64,000 bases of DNA from Burkholderia vietnamiensis LMG 10929 (GCF_000959445.1 NZ_CP009631.1:2852001-2916000), one strand, 5' to 3'; positions 1-9,388 are shown, numbered from the stretch's first letter. The notes: generated from the letters alone by a model not told the origin. A program made the numbers and translations.

Positions 1-77
1 ACGTGGATTTCGTTGCCCGGCACGTCGACGGCATTGAATGCCATCGCATGCAAAGGCGTGAGGTTACGGAACTCCAT
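1..77 (-). CDS. DUF2169-family protein, N-terminal fragment cut by window edge
   Basis: Only the first 25 codons are inside the window. The visible start, MEFRNLTPLHAMAF..., followed by a VDVPGNE stretch, resembles the opening of DUF2169 proteins, which are commonly encoded directly downstream of vgrG in Burkholderia and act as T6SS accessory or cargo-loading factors. The ATG lies 11 bases past the vgrG stop, so the two are almost certainly one transcript. The family call rests on this short N-terminus and on gene order alone. Confidence 0.6.
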   Translation of the reverse strand, partial: MEFRNLTPLHAMAFNAVDVPGNEIH

Positions 78-88
78 CGTCGTAGCGC

Positions 89-2200
89 TTAGTTCAGATC
101 GACGGTCTTGCCGTCCACCGTCACCGCGTCAGAACCCAGAATGTCGATACTCGTTCCACTGATCGTGATGTGTCCGCTGCTTTCAAGAACGATCGATGCT
201 TTACCGGTTCGCAACTCGATGCGATCGCCCGCAGTAACCGTATAGGTCTTGCCCACCATCGTGGTTTTCGAAAGGCCGACTTCCTCAGCACTGGCGAGGC
301 CGGCCGCAGTATTGATCGCGCCTGCTACCGTCACCGTATACGCGCCGCCCACGGTCAGTGCTTTCGCCAGCCCCACCGTCTCCGTGGACGTCAGTGCAAT
401 CAGAAGATTCTCCATCCCCTCGATCGTCTCGTTCCGGTTGCCGCCGACCGTCAGCGTCTCGTTGTTGCCAACGGTCTCGGTGCGATCCACCCCAACGTGA
501 ATAGTCTCGTTGTTGTCGACGGTTTCCGTGCGATCGTGGCCGACGTGTACCGTCTCATCGTGATCGATGTTCTTGGAGCGATCGTTGCCAACCCAGTGCG
601 ATTCATTGTGCTCGACCTCGATGCGCTGGTCCTTCTCGGCGTGTAGCCAGACCTCTTCCTCACCCTTCTTGTCCTCGAAGCGAATCGCATTGGCCGTGTT
701 GACGTTACCGGTCTTGGTCGAACGCGTCAGAATCCCGCTCTGTGTGGCGTTGGCCGGCAATGCCCACGGCGGCGTGTTCTGCGAGTTGTAAACGCGCGAC
801 GTCACGAGGGGACGGTCCGGATTTCCGTCCAGGAAGCTCACGACCACCTCATCCCCGATTCGCGGAATCTGAATCATCCCGAAACCGCTACCCGCCCACG
901 GCTGGCTCACGCGCACCCAGCAGGAACTCCCTTGGTCGCGTTTGCCGAGACGATCCCAGTGGAACTGCACCTTCACCCGGCCGAGACTATCCGTATAAAT
1001 CTCCTCGCCTTTCGGACCTACGACGATCGCCGTCTGCGGCCCGACGATCGTCGGACGCTCCCCTTCGAATGCCGGACGGTACGGAATTTTCTTCCGAATG
1101 CAGGTGAAGCTGCACGAATACGCCGAACTCCCCTCACCGGGCTCATAGTTGTTCGTGCCGGTGTGTGACACAGTCAGCAACAGGAATTGCCGGTCTTCCT
1201 GTTTGGTGCTTGCGTGATCGTAGTGGTCGTCCAGCTCGAAGTATCGGCACGGCATCATCCGCCGACCCGTCGTCACCCCGACGAACGTCTTGCTGTGTGC
1301 AGCGAGCGCTTCCGTCCGGAAGCGCGCGAGCTCTTCACCCCGATCGCTGTCAGCGAAGCCATGCTCGCCGAGGTAGTCGTAGATCTCGTAGGACGGTACG
1401 TCGCCTTGATTGACCTCCGTTCCACCCGACACGAATCGCCGGGCATGAGGAATCTTGTAGTCGAAAGTTTTCAGTCCGACCGTGTCCGGTGCAAGCTGAC
1501 GCTGTGCTTGAAATGACGTGATGACGGCGAGATTGTCCATCGCCTCGCCCTGGTTGTATTGCAGCGATGGACTGCGCCCGTCGATCGGCTTCGCGGTCAC
1601 CGAGTTATCGGCAATGATCAGCTTGTGCCCATCCTTCGCATGCTCGAAGTAATAGAACAAGCCATCCTCTCGCATCAGCCGTTCGACGAAAGCAAGATCC
1701 GTCTCACGGTACTGCGTGCAATAGCTGCGATTCTGCGTTCCTTTCGAGAGCCGGAACTCAAACGACGCGAGCTTGCCGTACTCACGAAACACGCGCGCGA
1801 GAATCGCCTCTGTATTCTCTTCCTGAAAGATCCGAATGTCCTGCCGGCGAGAGAGCATCCAGAGCCACGGAAGGATCGTTGCGCTGTACATCGCAAAACC
1901 ACCATCGGTATCGAGATGCGAAAACGCTGCGACGTATCCGTGGAAGTAACGCTCTTCCGAGCTGGCGAGCGCATCGGTCAACTGCAACGTGATTGTCACA
2001 GGTTGGCCGATCAGCTTCTTCAGCTCGATATTCTTGTCCTGCGACGCGAGCCGGACATGCATCTCGAAATTCTGAGATAACCCCTCGGTACAATGGAAAT
2101 CGACGAGCACGAGATCTGATCGACCTTTCAAAGGCGTTTCAATCGTAAACAGGCGATTGCTCTGGAGCTGGAAGAAGCTCGCAATTTCGGACATTTGCAT
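89..2200 (-). CDS. vgrG: Type VI secretion tip protein VgrG (TssI)
   Basis: This 703-residue protein has the VgrG layout. A gp27-like region (about residues 15-390) includes the Y-RETDLAFVERLMREDGL stretch typical of VgrG. A gp5-like OB fold (about 395-480) contains SLGRVKVQFHWD and the WAGSGFGM...PRIGDEVVV motif. A long beta-helix follows, built of short repeats of the ETVxVGxDR type (about 545-690). In the family it trimerises as the puncturing spike on the Hcp tube and carries effectors. No extra enzymatic domain is visible at the C-terminus, so effectors would be separate proteins. It is followed at once by a DUF2169 gene and diverges from a tssF-like gene. Confidence 0.95.
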   Translation of the reverse strand: MQMSEIASFFQLQSNRLFTIETPLKGRSDLVLVDFHCTEGLSQNFEMHVRLASQDKNIELKKLIGQPVTITLQLTDALASSEERYFHGYVAAFSHLDTDGGFAMYSATILPWLWMLSRRQDIRIFQEENTEAILARVFREYGKLASFEFRLSKGTQNRSYCTQYRETDLAFVERLMREDGLFYYFEHAKDGHKLIIADNSVTAKPIDGRSPSLQYNQGEAMDNLAVITSFQAQRQLAPDTVGLKTFDYKIPHARRFVSGGTEVNQGDVPSYEIYDYLGEHGFADSDRGEELARFRTEALAAHSKTFVGVTTGRRMMPCRYFELDDHYDHASTKQEDRQFLLLTVSHTGTNNYEPGEGSSAYSCSFTCIRKKIPYRPAFEGERPTIVGPQTAIVVGPKGEEIYTDSLGRVKVQFHWDRLGKRDQGSSCWVRVSQPWAGSGFGMIQIPRIGDEVVVSFLDGNPDRPLVTSRVYNSQNTPPWALPANATQSGILTRSTKTGNVNTANAIRFEDKKGEEEVWLHAEKDQRIEVEHNESHWVGNDRSKNIDHDETVHVGHDRTETVDNNETIHVGVDRTETVGNNETLTVGGNRNETIEGMENLLIALTSTETVGLAKALTVGGAYTVTVAGAINTAAGLASAEEVGLSKTTMVGKTYTVTAGDRIELRTGKASIVLESSGHITISGTSIDILGSDAVTVDGKTVDLN

Positions 2201-2283
2201 ATGTAGCCTCGGAATCTCTCAGCAGAGGGGCAGTTTTTTGTCGGCGCGGCCATTCTAATATGTCTGCGCGCCATTTGGACTAG

Positions 2284-4218
2284 ATGTCGGCCCCGGAAAA
2301 CGGGGACCGATTATCGCGGATTATTGAATATTTGCAGCGAATGGACCACCTGCTGTCACATTACGAACGTGAAGTCGGGCTGCTTATACGCAGCCTGGCT
2401 GAGTTCGCTCGACGCTTCCCCAAGATCGCAGCGCGGCTCGGCATGACTGGCGGCCATGTCGAGGATCTGCACGTCGACCGAATGGTACAGACGTTCGCGT
2501 TGCTAGCCGCTCGTGTCGATGCGAAGCTTGATGACGATTACCCGCAATTCATCGAGGCACTTCTCGAAATTGCCTATCCGCAGTATCTGCGCACGGTCCC
2601 GTCATGCGCGGTTGCCTCGTTCGACCCAGCGGTTCTGCTCGGTCAGCTTACCGAACCGCTGACGATAGCGCGCGGCACGATGCTGGACGCCAATGCCGCA
2701 CCGTGCCGCTTCCGTACCGTCTACGACGTCACGTTGTCGCCACTACGTATTCACTCGGCTCGCTATTCACCAGCGACGCTTGCGCCAGCTGCAGCGCGCA
2801 TCCCGGCAGAAGTGACGGGGATCATTTCGATCACCTTTACAAGCGAATCCGCGTCGCAAGCATTCGACGACGCCGTTCCGTCCGCCCCGGTGCGGGTACA
2901 TCTGTCCGGAGAGCGGCCGCTCGTCGCCGCGCTTTCCGATACGCTGTTGCTTCGTGTATCGGCCGCCTACGTTGAGGTGGACGAAAGCGGACACTGGACC
3001 CGCTTGTCGAAAGTCCCCATTGAGGCGGCCGGCTTTGCCGAAGGCGAGCGATTGTTGCCGAACGAAGGCGACACGAGCGCACAATCGTTCCGGCATCTGA
3101 TCGAGTATTTTGCCTTCCCCGAGAAGTTTGATTTCGTCGACATCGACCTGGGTCGAATGCGCCGCGCCGCGCGCGCCGAAGCAGCTCGACGACTGACGCT
3201 TCACATCGCCGTGCAAGGCACCGCCCATGATTCCGGCGCCGCTCAGATCCTGGCAACGCTGAACATCAGCACGTTCCGATTGTTTTGCACACCGGTCGTC
3301 AACCTGTTTGAACGCGCGGCAACGCCTATCCAGCTAACCAGTCACGATGCCACCTATCCGATCACGCCGACCCCGTTGGCGACCGGCATTCCGCTGAGCG
3401 TCTACTCGGTTGAAGCCGTGTATCTGGGCGAGCGTACAAAGTCGGGCGAAGACAAGGCCGCCATCGCTTCACATGCGGCACCGCGCGCGCAGGTGTGGCC
3501 GTATCGTGCATTCAGTCACGCGCGGCCCATGGATTCGTCCGCCATCTATTGGCTGGCCTACCGAGATCCGGAAGCCATGCCGGACGGCGCGCTGGCGGAA
3601 TCGCAACTGGCGTTGGTCGACTTAAAGGGTCAAACCGCTCATCCGCGACACCCTCAGGTCGATGTCGATGTCCTGGCGACCAACGGAGCAATGCCGTCCC
3701 GGTTGCCGATCGGTGCTCCGGATAGCGATCTTCTGTACGAGGGTTCAGCGCTGGCATGCCCGATTACCCTGCTCTCTCGCCCGACCTTGCCGGCATCCTT
3801 GCCGCGTGGCGGCGCGCTTTGGCGCGTTCTGTCGGCACTGGCGCCGCATCCGATCGACCTGACGCGGACCGGACTACCCGCGTTGAAGGAGTTGCTCCGT
3901 TTCCATGCCCCGCGTTCCAGCGTAGTTGCCCAACGTTGCATCGACGCGATCGTATCCCTGGACTACAAACCGGCGATCAGGTGGATGTCCCTCGACAACC
4001 AGTTCCCGTCGTTTGTTCGCGGTGTGGAAATCCTGCTTTCCTTCTCAGAGGCGGCGACAAGAGATGTCAGCCTGCATCGCTTCTCGGCCGTCATGGACCG
4101 GTTCTTCGGCCCGTACGCTCACTCAAACAGCTACGTTCAGCTCGTCGTGTTATCGGCCGAAAGCGGCAAGGAACTTTTGCGATGCGCGCCGCAGCCCGGC
4201 ACGCAACCGTTGGTCTAG
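2284..4218 (+). CDS. tssF: TssF-like type VI secretion baseplate protein
   Basis: The 644-residue product has the TssF (VasA/ImpG) signature at its N-terminus: a YEREV...L..L..EFARRFPKIAARLGM stretch near residues 23-55, then DRMVQTFALLAARV and FIEALLEIAYPQYL up to about residue 105. TssF forms the baseplate wedge with TssG and TssK. No tssG follows; the next gene runs in the opposite direction and ends two bases away. It therefore looks like an orphan or duplicate copy attached to a vgrG island. The ATG has no strong ribosome-binding site, so the start is uncertain. The fold call is firm, but a role in a working secretion machine is inference. Confidence 0.85.
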   Translation: MSAPENGDRLSRIIEYLQRMDHLLSHYEREVGLLIRSLAEFARRFPKIAARLGMTGGHVEDLHVDRMVQTFALLAARVDAKLDDDYPQFIEALLEIAYPQYLRTVPSCAVASFDPAVLLGQLTEPLTIARGTMLDANAAPCRFRTVYDVTLSPLRIHSARYSPATLAPAAARIPAEVTGIISITFTSESASQAFDDAVPSAPVRVHLSGERPLVAALSDTLLLRVSAAYVEVDESGHWTRLSKVPIEAAGFAEGERLLPNEGDTSAQSFRHLIEYFAFPEKFDFVDIDLGRMRRAARAEAARRLTLHIAVQGTAHDSGAAQILATLNISTFRLFCTPVVNLFERAATPIQLTSHDATYPITPTPLATGIPLSVYSVEAVYLGERTKSGEDKAAIASHAAPRAQVWPYRAFSHARPMDSSAIYWLAYRDPEAMPDGALAESQLALVDLKGQTAHPRHPQVDVDVLATNGAMPSRLPIGAPDSDLLYEGSALACPITLLSRPTLPASLPRGGALWRVLSALAPHPIDLTRTGLPALKELLRFHAPRSSVVAQRCIDAIVSLDYKPAIRWMSLDNQFPSFVRGVEILLSFSEAATRDVSLHRFSAVMDRFFGPYAHSNSYVQLVVLSAESGKELLRCAPQPGTQPLV

Positions 4219-4219
4219 C

Positions 4220-4792
4220 TCAGTGAACATATCCGGCAAGAATCCCGATACTTCCCCCCGCCTGGAAGCCGACCGTTTGCCCACGCATGATCAATACAGC
4301 CGGCGCCTCCGAAATTGCTCGTTGGAGCAGCCAACTAAAGCCGGGGCCTGACAATCCCGCCGCGAGCAATGCGGGATTCATGCCGAGCAACATTGCATCA
4401 CCCGCCCAGCCATAAATCGCCGACAACGACCCGTCGACGTAAATCGTTCCGCCCTGAAAATCCGATCGCGACAGTTCAGCACCGCGAAACGCGCTCGTCA
4501 TGTAGATACTGCCGTAACTCGGAAAGTCCAGTGTGGAGCCCGCCGCCCCAACGCTGCGGCCCCGAATCGGCGGCAGCTTGATCTCAGGTGTCGAGAACCT
4601 CGGCAATTTGATTTTTGGGATCTTCAGACCCGCGCCGATCCCAACGCCGACGCCACCGTAGTAGAAGCTCTGATCGTGCTTCTCAGGGTCGGTCAGTATG
4701 ATCGTGCCGCCCGTTGCCATTACGATCTCAATGCTCAGACCGCCGCCTGCCCCGGTGTTATAGGTCCACTTGCTCAGCCTCAGAAATGACAT
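4220..4792 (-). CDS. Gly-rich protein of unknown function in T6SS cassette
   Basis: I do not recognise this 190-residue protein. It has no N-terminal signal peptide. The first 50 residues are Gly-rich (TGAGGGLSIEIV, then YYGGVGVGIGAGLKIP), followed by a Pro/Lys-rich linker (KIPKIKLPRF, EIKLPPIRG). The C-terminal half alternates Gly with hydrophobic residues (GWAGDAMLLGMNPALLAAGLSG; SIGILAGYVH) and could insert into or pack against a membrane. It starts 21 bases after a DUF3592 gene and is likely co-transcribed with it. Position beside vgrG makes it a candidate effector or accessory component, but that is inference only. Confidence 0.7.
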   Translation of the reverse strand: MSFLRLSKWTYNTGAGGGLSIEIVMATGGTIILTDPEKHDQSFYYGGVGVGIGAGLKIPKIKLPRFSTPEIKLPPIRGRSVGAAGSTLDFPSYGSIYMTSAFRGAELSRSDFQGGTIYVDGSLSAIYGWAGDAMLLGMNPALLAAGLSGPGFSWLLQRAISEAPAVLIMRGQTVGFQAGGSIGILAGYVH

Positions 4793-4813
4793 GCCCGCGC
4801 CCCAGTGATCTGG

Positions 4814-5191
4814 TTATTGTCGTGACGGAAGGTTGATCAGCCCACAAACGATAAAGCCCAATCCGAAGGCAGCGAAAAAGACTGCGTTCCCCCAGATTGC
4901 ATCGAACCGATCGATTCTCGCAGTCGGAATCGGATTCTCGGCAAGATAGCGCACCTGCGGTCGATCGCCGACGGCCATTTTTGACACGATACCGCCTTGC
5001 GGATACGAAACGTGTTCGCCTGACTTGGTCATGAACTCGATTTCAGGGTGATAACCGCCCGCGTTCAACTTCACCACTTCGCCCGGCACCATGATTGACG
5101 TCCGCATGAATTCACGCGTCAGCTGAACGTTTATAGCCGCTGCGATCAAAAAGCCGACTCCGATCACGACAAAGACTACGACTTTGTACAT
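4814..5191 (-). CDS. DUF3592-like membrane protein, copy 1
   Basis: This 125-residue protein has a hydrophobic segment at residues 4-22, a central soluble domain of about 65 residues containing KLNAGGYHPEIEF and SYPQGGIV, and a second hydrophobic segment at about 100-120. The layout and the V-Y-P-x-G-G pattern fit DUF3592-type small membrane proteins. It is more than half identical to the next gene upstream (5344-5721), a tandem duplication. It precedes the Gly-rich gene by 21 bases. Tandem small membrane proteins next to a putative T6SS cargo gene are often immunity proteins; here that is a guess from position. Confidence 0.75.
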   Translation of the reverse strand: MYKVVVFVVIGVGFLIAAAINVQLTREFMRTSIMVPGEVVKLNAGGYHPEIEFMTKSGEHVSYPQGGIVSKMAVGDRPQVRYLAENPIPTARIDRFDAIWGNAVFFAAFGLGFIVCGLINLPSRQ

Positions 5192-5343
5192 AAATGTGCT
5201 CGCTCGTCAAATAGCAGTCGGGATGATACACAACGCGAGCCCGGAAGATGGGACTATCCCACAGCATTCCAGTGCCTCAAGAGAGTGCACGTCGGAACGC
5301 ACAACCGACGCGCGCAACAAAAATAACCTTGTCTATTCTCGCG

Positions 5344-5721
5344 CTATGTCCGCGACCGAAAACTCATAACTCCGCACACGATCGCGAACGCCGCCATGAT
5401 GGTAAAAACGATCGGCAAATCCCAGACCGCGGCGAAGACATTCATCGTTGCGCTGCCATCAGGATCGTCGGCTCGGTATCGCACCTCGACGCGCTGACCG
5501 AGCTCCACTTTCGTGACAATCCCGCCTTGCGGATACGAAATCTGCTGTCCTGTCTTGGTGGTGAATTGAATCTCGGAATGGTATCCGCCAGCATTGAGTT
5601 TAACGACGAGGCCCGGTACCACAATTGACGTTCGAAGAAACTCTCTAGTCGACTGTGCGCAGATTGCAGCAGCAACAAGAAGGCCCACCCCAATCACAAT
5701 GGCACTGATGCCCTTAAACAT
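5344..5721 (-). CDS. DUF3592-like membrane protein, copy 2
   Basis: This is the paralogue of 4814-5191, with the same length (125 residues) and architecture: a hydrophobic segment near residues 6-23, a soluble domain, and a second hydrophobic segment near 102-120. The conserved core covers residues 25-70, with TREFxRTSIxVPG, VVKLNAGGYH and SYPQGGIV shared by both copies. The ends have diverged far more than the core. A 152-base spacer separates the copies, so each may have its own promoter. Function is unknown; one copy may have specialised after duplication. Confidence 0.75.
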   Translation of the reverse strand: MFKGISAIVIGVGLLVAAAICAQSTREFLRTSIVVPGLVVKLNAGGYHSEIQFTTKTGQQISYPQGGIVTKVELGQRVEVRYRADDPDGSATMNVFAAVWDLPIVFTIMAAFAIVCGVMSFRSRT

Positions 5722-5835
5722 GACGCCCTCGTTTACACTCCTTACAATTATTCGGGTGCTCCATGCTGATCGTATCAGCCTGCCAAATTCTAAAACATCC
5801 TCACCTGGACGCCAGGCTGTCCGCCTGGTGCGCTA

Positions 5836-7170
5836 TCAGACCTTGGTCGGCAAATGGCGGCGCTTGCGAATGGTCTTCGGATTTGCCGTCATCTCTAGAT
5901 AGGCGCACAGTCGACACCAGTGCCCGTTTCTGATCGTATTCGGCGTCGCGAACCAACGATGCCCAATATGGCATTCCCACTCAAGCCTCGTGCTGGAGTT
6001 CACATACTCCGTCGAGACGCAGCGACCGCCGCGGTCCCTTGCGATTGTTCGCATCAGCTTCAACCCTAGCTTCCGGCCGTCGTACGCACACACACGGCAC
6101 CACCTCCCCGCAACGATTGCCCCCGGCACTGCCGACCAGCGATGGCCATGTGCGCATGCCCATTCAAGTTTCGTCGCGGCGTTCTTGTAGGTACGAGACA
6201 GGCACCGGCCGCCATGCTCTTTCGCTAAGCGTCGCATATCGGAGATGTCATATACGTTGCCCTGGTTCTGGCATTTCGGGCACCACGATCCTCGAAAGAT
6301 CTTCGCTCCCTGCGCATCCCATTCGTGACCATGCCCGCAACGAAACCGGTAATAGGCATCGTTTCCGATGTACTCGGTCGCAAGACAAATGCCGCCACGT
6401 TTCAACGCATGGGCCTGCATCGCCTGGAGGCCGTCAGCACGACGATACGCTACCGACTTCCGTGCATTGGCACATTCTCGGCACCACGCACCCCTCGTCA
6501 CCTCATAACCGACCGTCTCCCATTCGTGGCCTTCCGCACACCGAAAGCGGTAACGATCTGAAAGCTTAGTGTAGGTCGTAGACAAGCACTTCCCGCCGCG
6601 ATCCCGCGCGACCGCACGCAAGCGCTTCATCCCGTCCGGATCGGACATCCGCTTTGAATGCTCCGCACGCGCGCATAACACGCACCACGATCCCTTCTGC
6701 AAGTTGCCAGCCGTCTTCTCGAACGTGTGTCCTTCACGGCAAACGAACCGGTAGCGCGCCATACGACCGGCATATTTAGCGGACAAACAACGCCCGCCGG
6801 CCTGTCGCGCAAGTTGATCAAGCTGTCGCAGCGACTCCTCCTCACGGCAGGTAGAACATGCGATGAGGTTGTAGTACAGATGCGAACCGGATCGGCTGAC
6901 CTCATGGCCGTTGCTGCAACGGAAGCGATATTGAGCATTCCATCCCCGCCAATCAGATTCCAGCAGCTTCAATCCGTACGGCGAAAGCGCCTCGCGTACT
7001 CGTTTCAATTGGTCAACTGACAATGCCCCTACTCCGCGTAATTGATCTACTTTGCGCAGATGTCGCGACACCCACGACAAAATATCAGCATCCACTCGTT
7101 GCCTGTGTACGATACCGCAGATCCGATCGATCAATTCGCATACACCACTGCCAATTGGCGCATCAACCAA
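5836..7170 (-). CDS. Six-repeat zinc-ribbon protein
   Basis: The 444-residue protein has a short helical N-terminus (about 1-65) and then six copies of a roughly 60-residue unit. Each unit has the form GGxCLSxxY, a YRFxC or LEWxC strand, xxGHxW, and a GxWCxxC knuckle. The zinc ligands are one Cys, one His and a CxxC pair. The cores lie near residues 80-108, 127-167, 190-231, 252-300, 315-358 and 370-425. Such treble-clef or zinc-ribbon repeats occur in uncharacterised proteins linked to mobile DNA and homing-endonuclease-like genes. Nucleic-acid binding is plausible, but no catalytic domain is visible. The longest frame opens with TTG, so the start is uncertain. The C-terminus is basic (KTIRKRRHLPTK). 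Confidence 0.8.
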   Translation of the reverse strand: MVDAPIGSGVCELIDRICGIVHRQRVDADILSWVSRHLRKVDQLRGVGALSVDQLKRVREALSPYGLKLLESDWRGWNAQYRFRCSNGHEVSRSGSHLYYNLIACSTCREEESLRQLDQLARQAGGRCLSAKYAGRMARYRFVCREGHTFEKTAGNLQKGSWCVLCARAEHSKRMSDPDGMKRLRAVARDRGGKCLSTTYTKLSDRYRFRCAEGHEWETVGYEVTRGAWCRECANARKSVAYRRADGLQAMQAHALKRGGICLATEYIGNDAYYRFRCGHGHEWDAQGAKIFRGSWCPKCQNQGNVYDISDMRRLAKEHGGRCLSRTYKNAATKLEWACAHGHRWSAVPGAIVAGRWCRVCAYDGRKLGLKLMRTIARDRGGRCVSTEYVNSSTRLEWECHIGHRWFATPNTIRNGHWCRLCAYLEMTANPKTIRKRRHLPTKV

Positions 7171-7309
7171 TTTTTAACGATCGGCGAGCATCCCGCACTT
7201 GTGCTCGATTCCAATTTCTTTCAACCACATATCACCTTCCTGAACACGGCCAGCTATGGCCGCTCCGTCGATGCATTTCCGCGTCGGCGCACTTCGCTCA
7301 GGAGTTTCC

Positions 7310-8005
7310 GTGATCTCTGATCCCCCTACCTTTGTGCTGATCGGGCTGGGCCTCGCGCTCGTCGCCATGTTCGCGGTGGGTTTCTATTGGCTCGCCACCA
7401 AGGACCGGCCGACACGTCCACATTCCCCCGTCGCTCCCCCGCTGGCTCCCGACGCTGCCGTCCCGCGTGCCGTCGATGTCGACGAATTCGAAGAATGGGA
7501 AGCGTTCGCCCCGTATCCCGATCACGTCGTCCACACGGCGCATGAAGCCAGCGTCGAATCGGGCGATAGCTATCCGCCGTTCGGCCGGCGCGAAGAACCT
7601 GCCTACGCGTCCTCTGCAACCGAAGCTCGCCACGACCTGCACGACGCGATCGAATCGTTGATGGGCGAACCGAGCAAGCCTGATCCGGCGCCGACCAAGG
7701 CCGCGCCATCATCGTCCGGGTCATCAATCCGCTGCCCGCGTTGTCTGTCCTCGCGTATCGACACGCGCAATCGCGCCCGCAAGGCCGGCAGCACGATCGG
7801 CAGCGTTGCGGGGGCGACAGGTGGCATGACAGCCGCCCTCGCCGGTGCGGAAACCGGCGCAGTCGTTGGTTCGATCGCCGGACCACTTGGTACGGTCTTC
7901 GGCGGACTCGCGGGCGCTGTGATCGCAGGACTCGTCGGCAGCGCCGCGGGCTGCGCAGCCGGGTCTGTTGATGTCCACGCAGAACTGACCCACCTGAGGC
8001 TGTAG
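7310..8005 (+). pseudogene. Glycine-zipper membrane protein, 3' end lost to IS21-family insertion
   Basis: I start this gene at GTG 7310 because an AGGAG sequence lies five bases upstream; ATG 7256 is in frame but has no such site. The product has one membrane segment (FVLIGLGLALVAMFAVGFYWLA), an acidic/proline-rich linker, one CPRC half zinc-knuckle and then a Gly-zipper region (GSIAGPLGTVFGGLAGAVIAG). The coding sequence crosses into the IS element at 7966, and its last 13 codons and stop are IS DNA. The family normally continues with a second Cys pair, which is missing. The sequence beyond the right IS end does not supply it, so the gene is broken. Confidence 0.75.
7966..7994 (+). repeat. 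Left terminal inverted repeat of IS21-family element
   Basis: This 29-base end starts TGTTGATGTCCAC and finishes CTGACCCACC. It pairs with the repeat at 11290-11318 at 22 of 29 positions, with the mismatches clustered in the middle. Confidence 0.9.
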
Positions 8006-8038
8006 TTTTCATCGAATTTTGACCCACGTGATTGAATG

Positions 8039-8061
8039 CCCTGCTCAATCTTTGAGCAGGG
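8039..8061. other. Perfect hairpin just inside the IS21 left end
   Basis: A 10-base stem (CCCTGCTCAA / TTGAGCAGGG) with a three-base loop sits between the left end and the istA start. It has no T-run, so it is not a classical terminator. It may block read-through transcripts from translating istA or mark an end-structure of the element. Confidence 0.6.
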
Positions 8062-8070
8062 GATACAGAG

Positions 8071-9338
8071 GTGATCACGGTGGGCATATTGGCCAAGATC
8101 AGGCGGATGTATTTCCGCGAGAAGGTCCCGCTGCGCGAGATTGCGAGGCGCACGGGCCTGTCCCGGAACACGGTGCGCAGCTGGCTTCGGCAAACGGATG
8201 CCGTTGAGCCGAAGTACCCGAAGCGCGTCAGCCCGAGCGTCGTCGACGAGTGGGCCGCGCAACTGACGGGCTGGCTGCGGGCAGACAGTCATCGCCCGAA
8301 GCGTGACCGGCGCACGGCCCGGTTCATGTTCGAGGCCATCCGCGGCGAGGGCTACGCCGGCAGCTACGGCCGCGTCAGCGCCTTCGTGAGACGCTGGCAC
8401 GAGGAGCAGGCTGAAGCACCGCGCAGGAAGGCCTATGTACCGCTGGCCTTCGAACCCGGCGAAGCATTCCAGTTTGACTGGAGCTGCGAATACGCCTTCA
8501 TCGGCGGGTTGCGGCGACGCCTGGAGGTCGCCCACGTCAAGCTCAATGCCAGCCGGGCGTTCTGGCTGGTCGCCTATCCGACCCAGAGTCACGAGATGCT
8601 GTTCGATGCGCACGCCCGCGCATTCGCCGCGTTCGGCGGCGTGCCGCGCCGCGGCATCTACGACAACATGAAGACCGCCGTGGACAAGGTCGGCCGCGGC
8701 AAGGAGCGCGCGGTCAACGCCCGCTTCGAGGCAATGTGCGGCCATTACCTGTTCGAGCCGGAATTCTGCAACCGTGCCGCCGGCTGGGAGAAGGGCATCG
8801 TTGAGAAGAACGTGCAGGACCGGCGCCGCCAGATCTGGCACGAGGCTGCGCTACGACGCTGGGAAACGCTGGAGCTTCTGAACGAATGGGTCGCGGGCCA
8901 GTGTCGTCAGGCCTGGCAGATGCGGCACCCGCAGTGGCCCGAGCTGACGGTCGAGGACGTGCTGCAGGACGAGCGCACCAGGCTGATGCCCAATCCACGC
9001 CCGTTCGACGGCTATGTCGAGCAGACCCTGCGGGTGTCGTCGACCAGCCTCATCCACTTCCAGCGCAACCGCTACAGCGTGCCCACCGAGTATACGAACC
9101 AGCTGGTGAGCGTGCGCTGCTATCCGGCATATCTCAGCGTCGTCGCCGACGCCCAGGAGATCGCACGCCACGAACGCAGCTTCGAGCGGCACATGACCTT
9201 CTACGACTGGCGCCATTACATCACACTGGTCGAGCGCAAACCCGGCGCGTTGCGCAATGGTGCTCCGTTCGTCACGATGCCACAGCCGCTGCAGCAGTTG
9301 CAGCGACACCTACTGAAGCACCCGGGAGGCGATCGCAT
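8071..9338 (+). pseudogene. istA: IstA transposase, 5' part, interrupted by IS3-family element
   Basis: The GTG-started frame encodes the first ~423 residues of an IS21-type DDE transposase. There is an N-terminal helix-turn-helix (residues ~20-42, PLREIARRTGLSRNTVRSWL). The catalytic core shows FQFDWS, GIYDNMKTAV and the later Glu in GWEKGIVEKNVQ. It breaks at GGDRI, where the IS3-family element begins. Removing that element and one copy of the CAT duplication restores GGDRIMTQVL..., in frame with the tail at 10661. It is therefore a true disrupted gene. Read-through adds about 40 meaningless residues from IS DNA. Confidence 0.92.
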
Positions 9339-9365
9339 TGAACCGCCCCGAGTTTTGTGGAGGCT
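9339..9365 (+). repeat. Left inverted repeat of IS3-family element
   Basis: This 27-base end opens TGAACCGCCCCG and closes GTGGAGGCT. Five mismatches separate it from the right repeat. Confidence 0.9.
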
Positions 9366-9388
9366 CCAACTCTTGAGAGAATGGAGCC

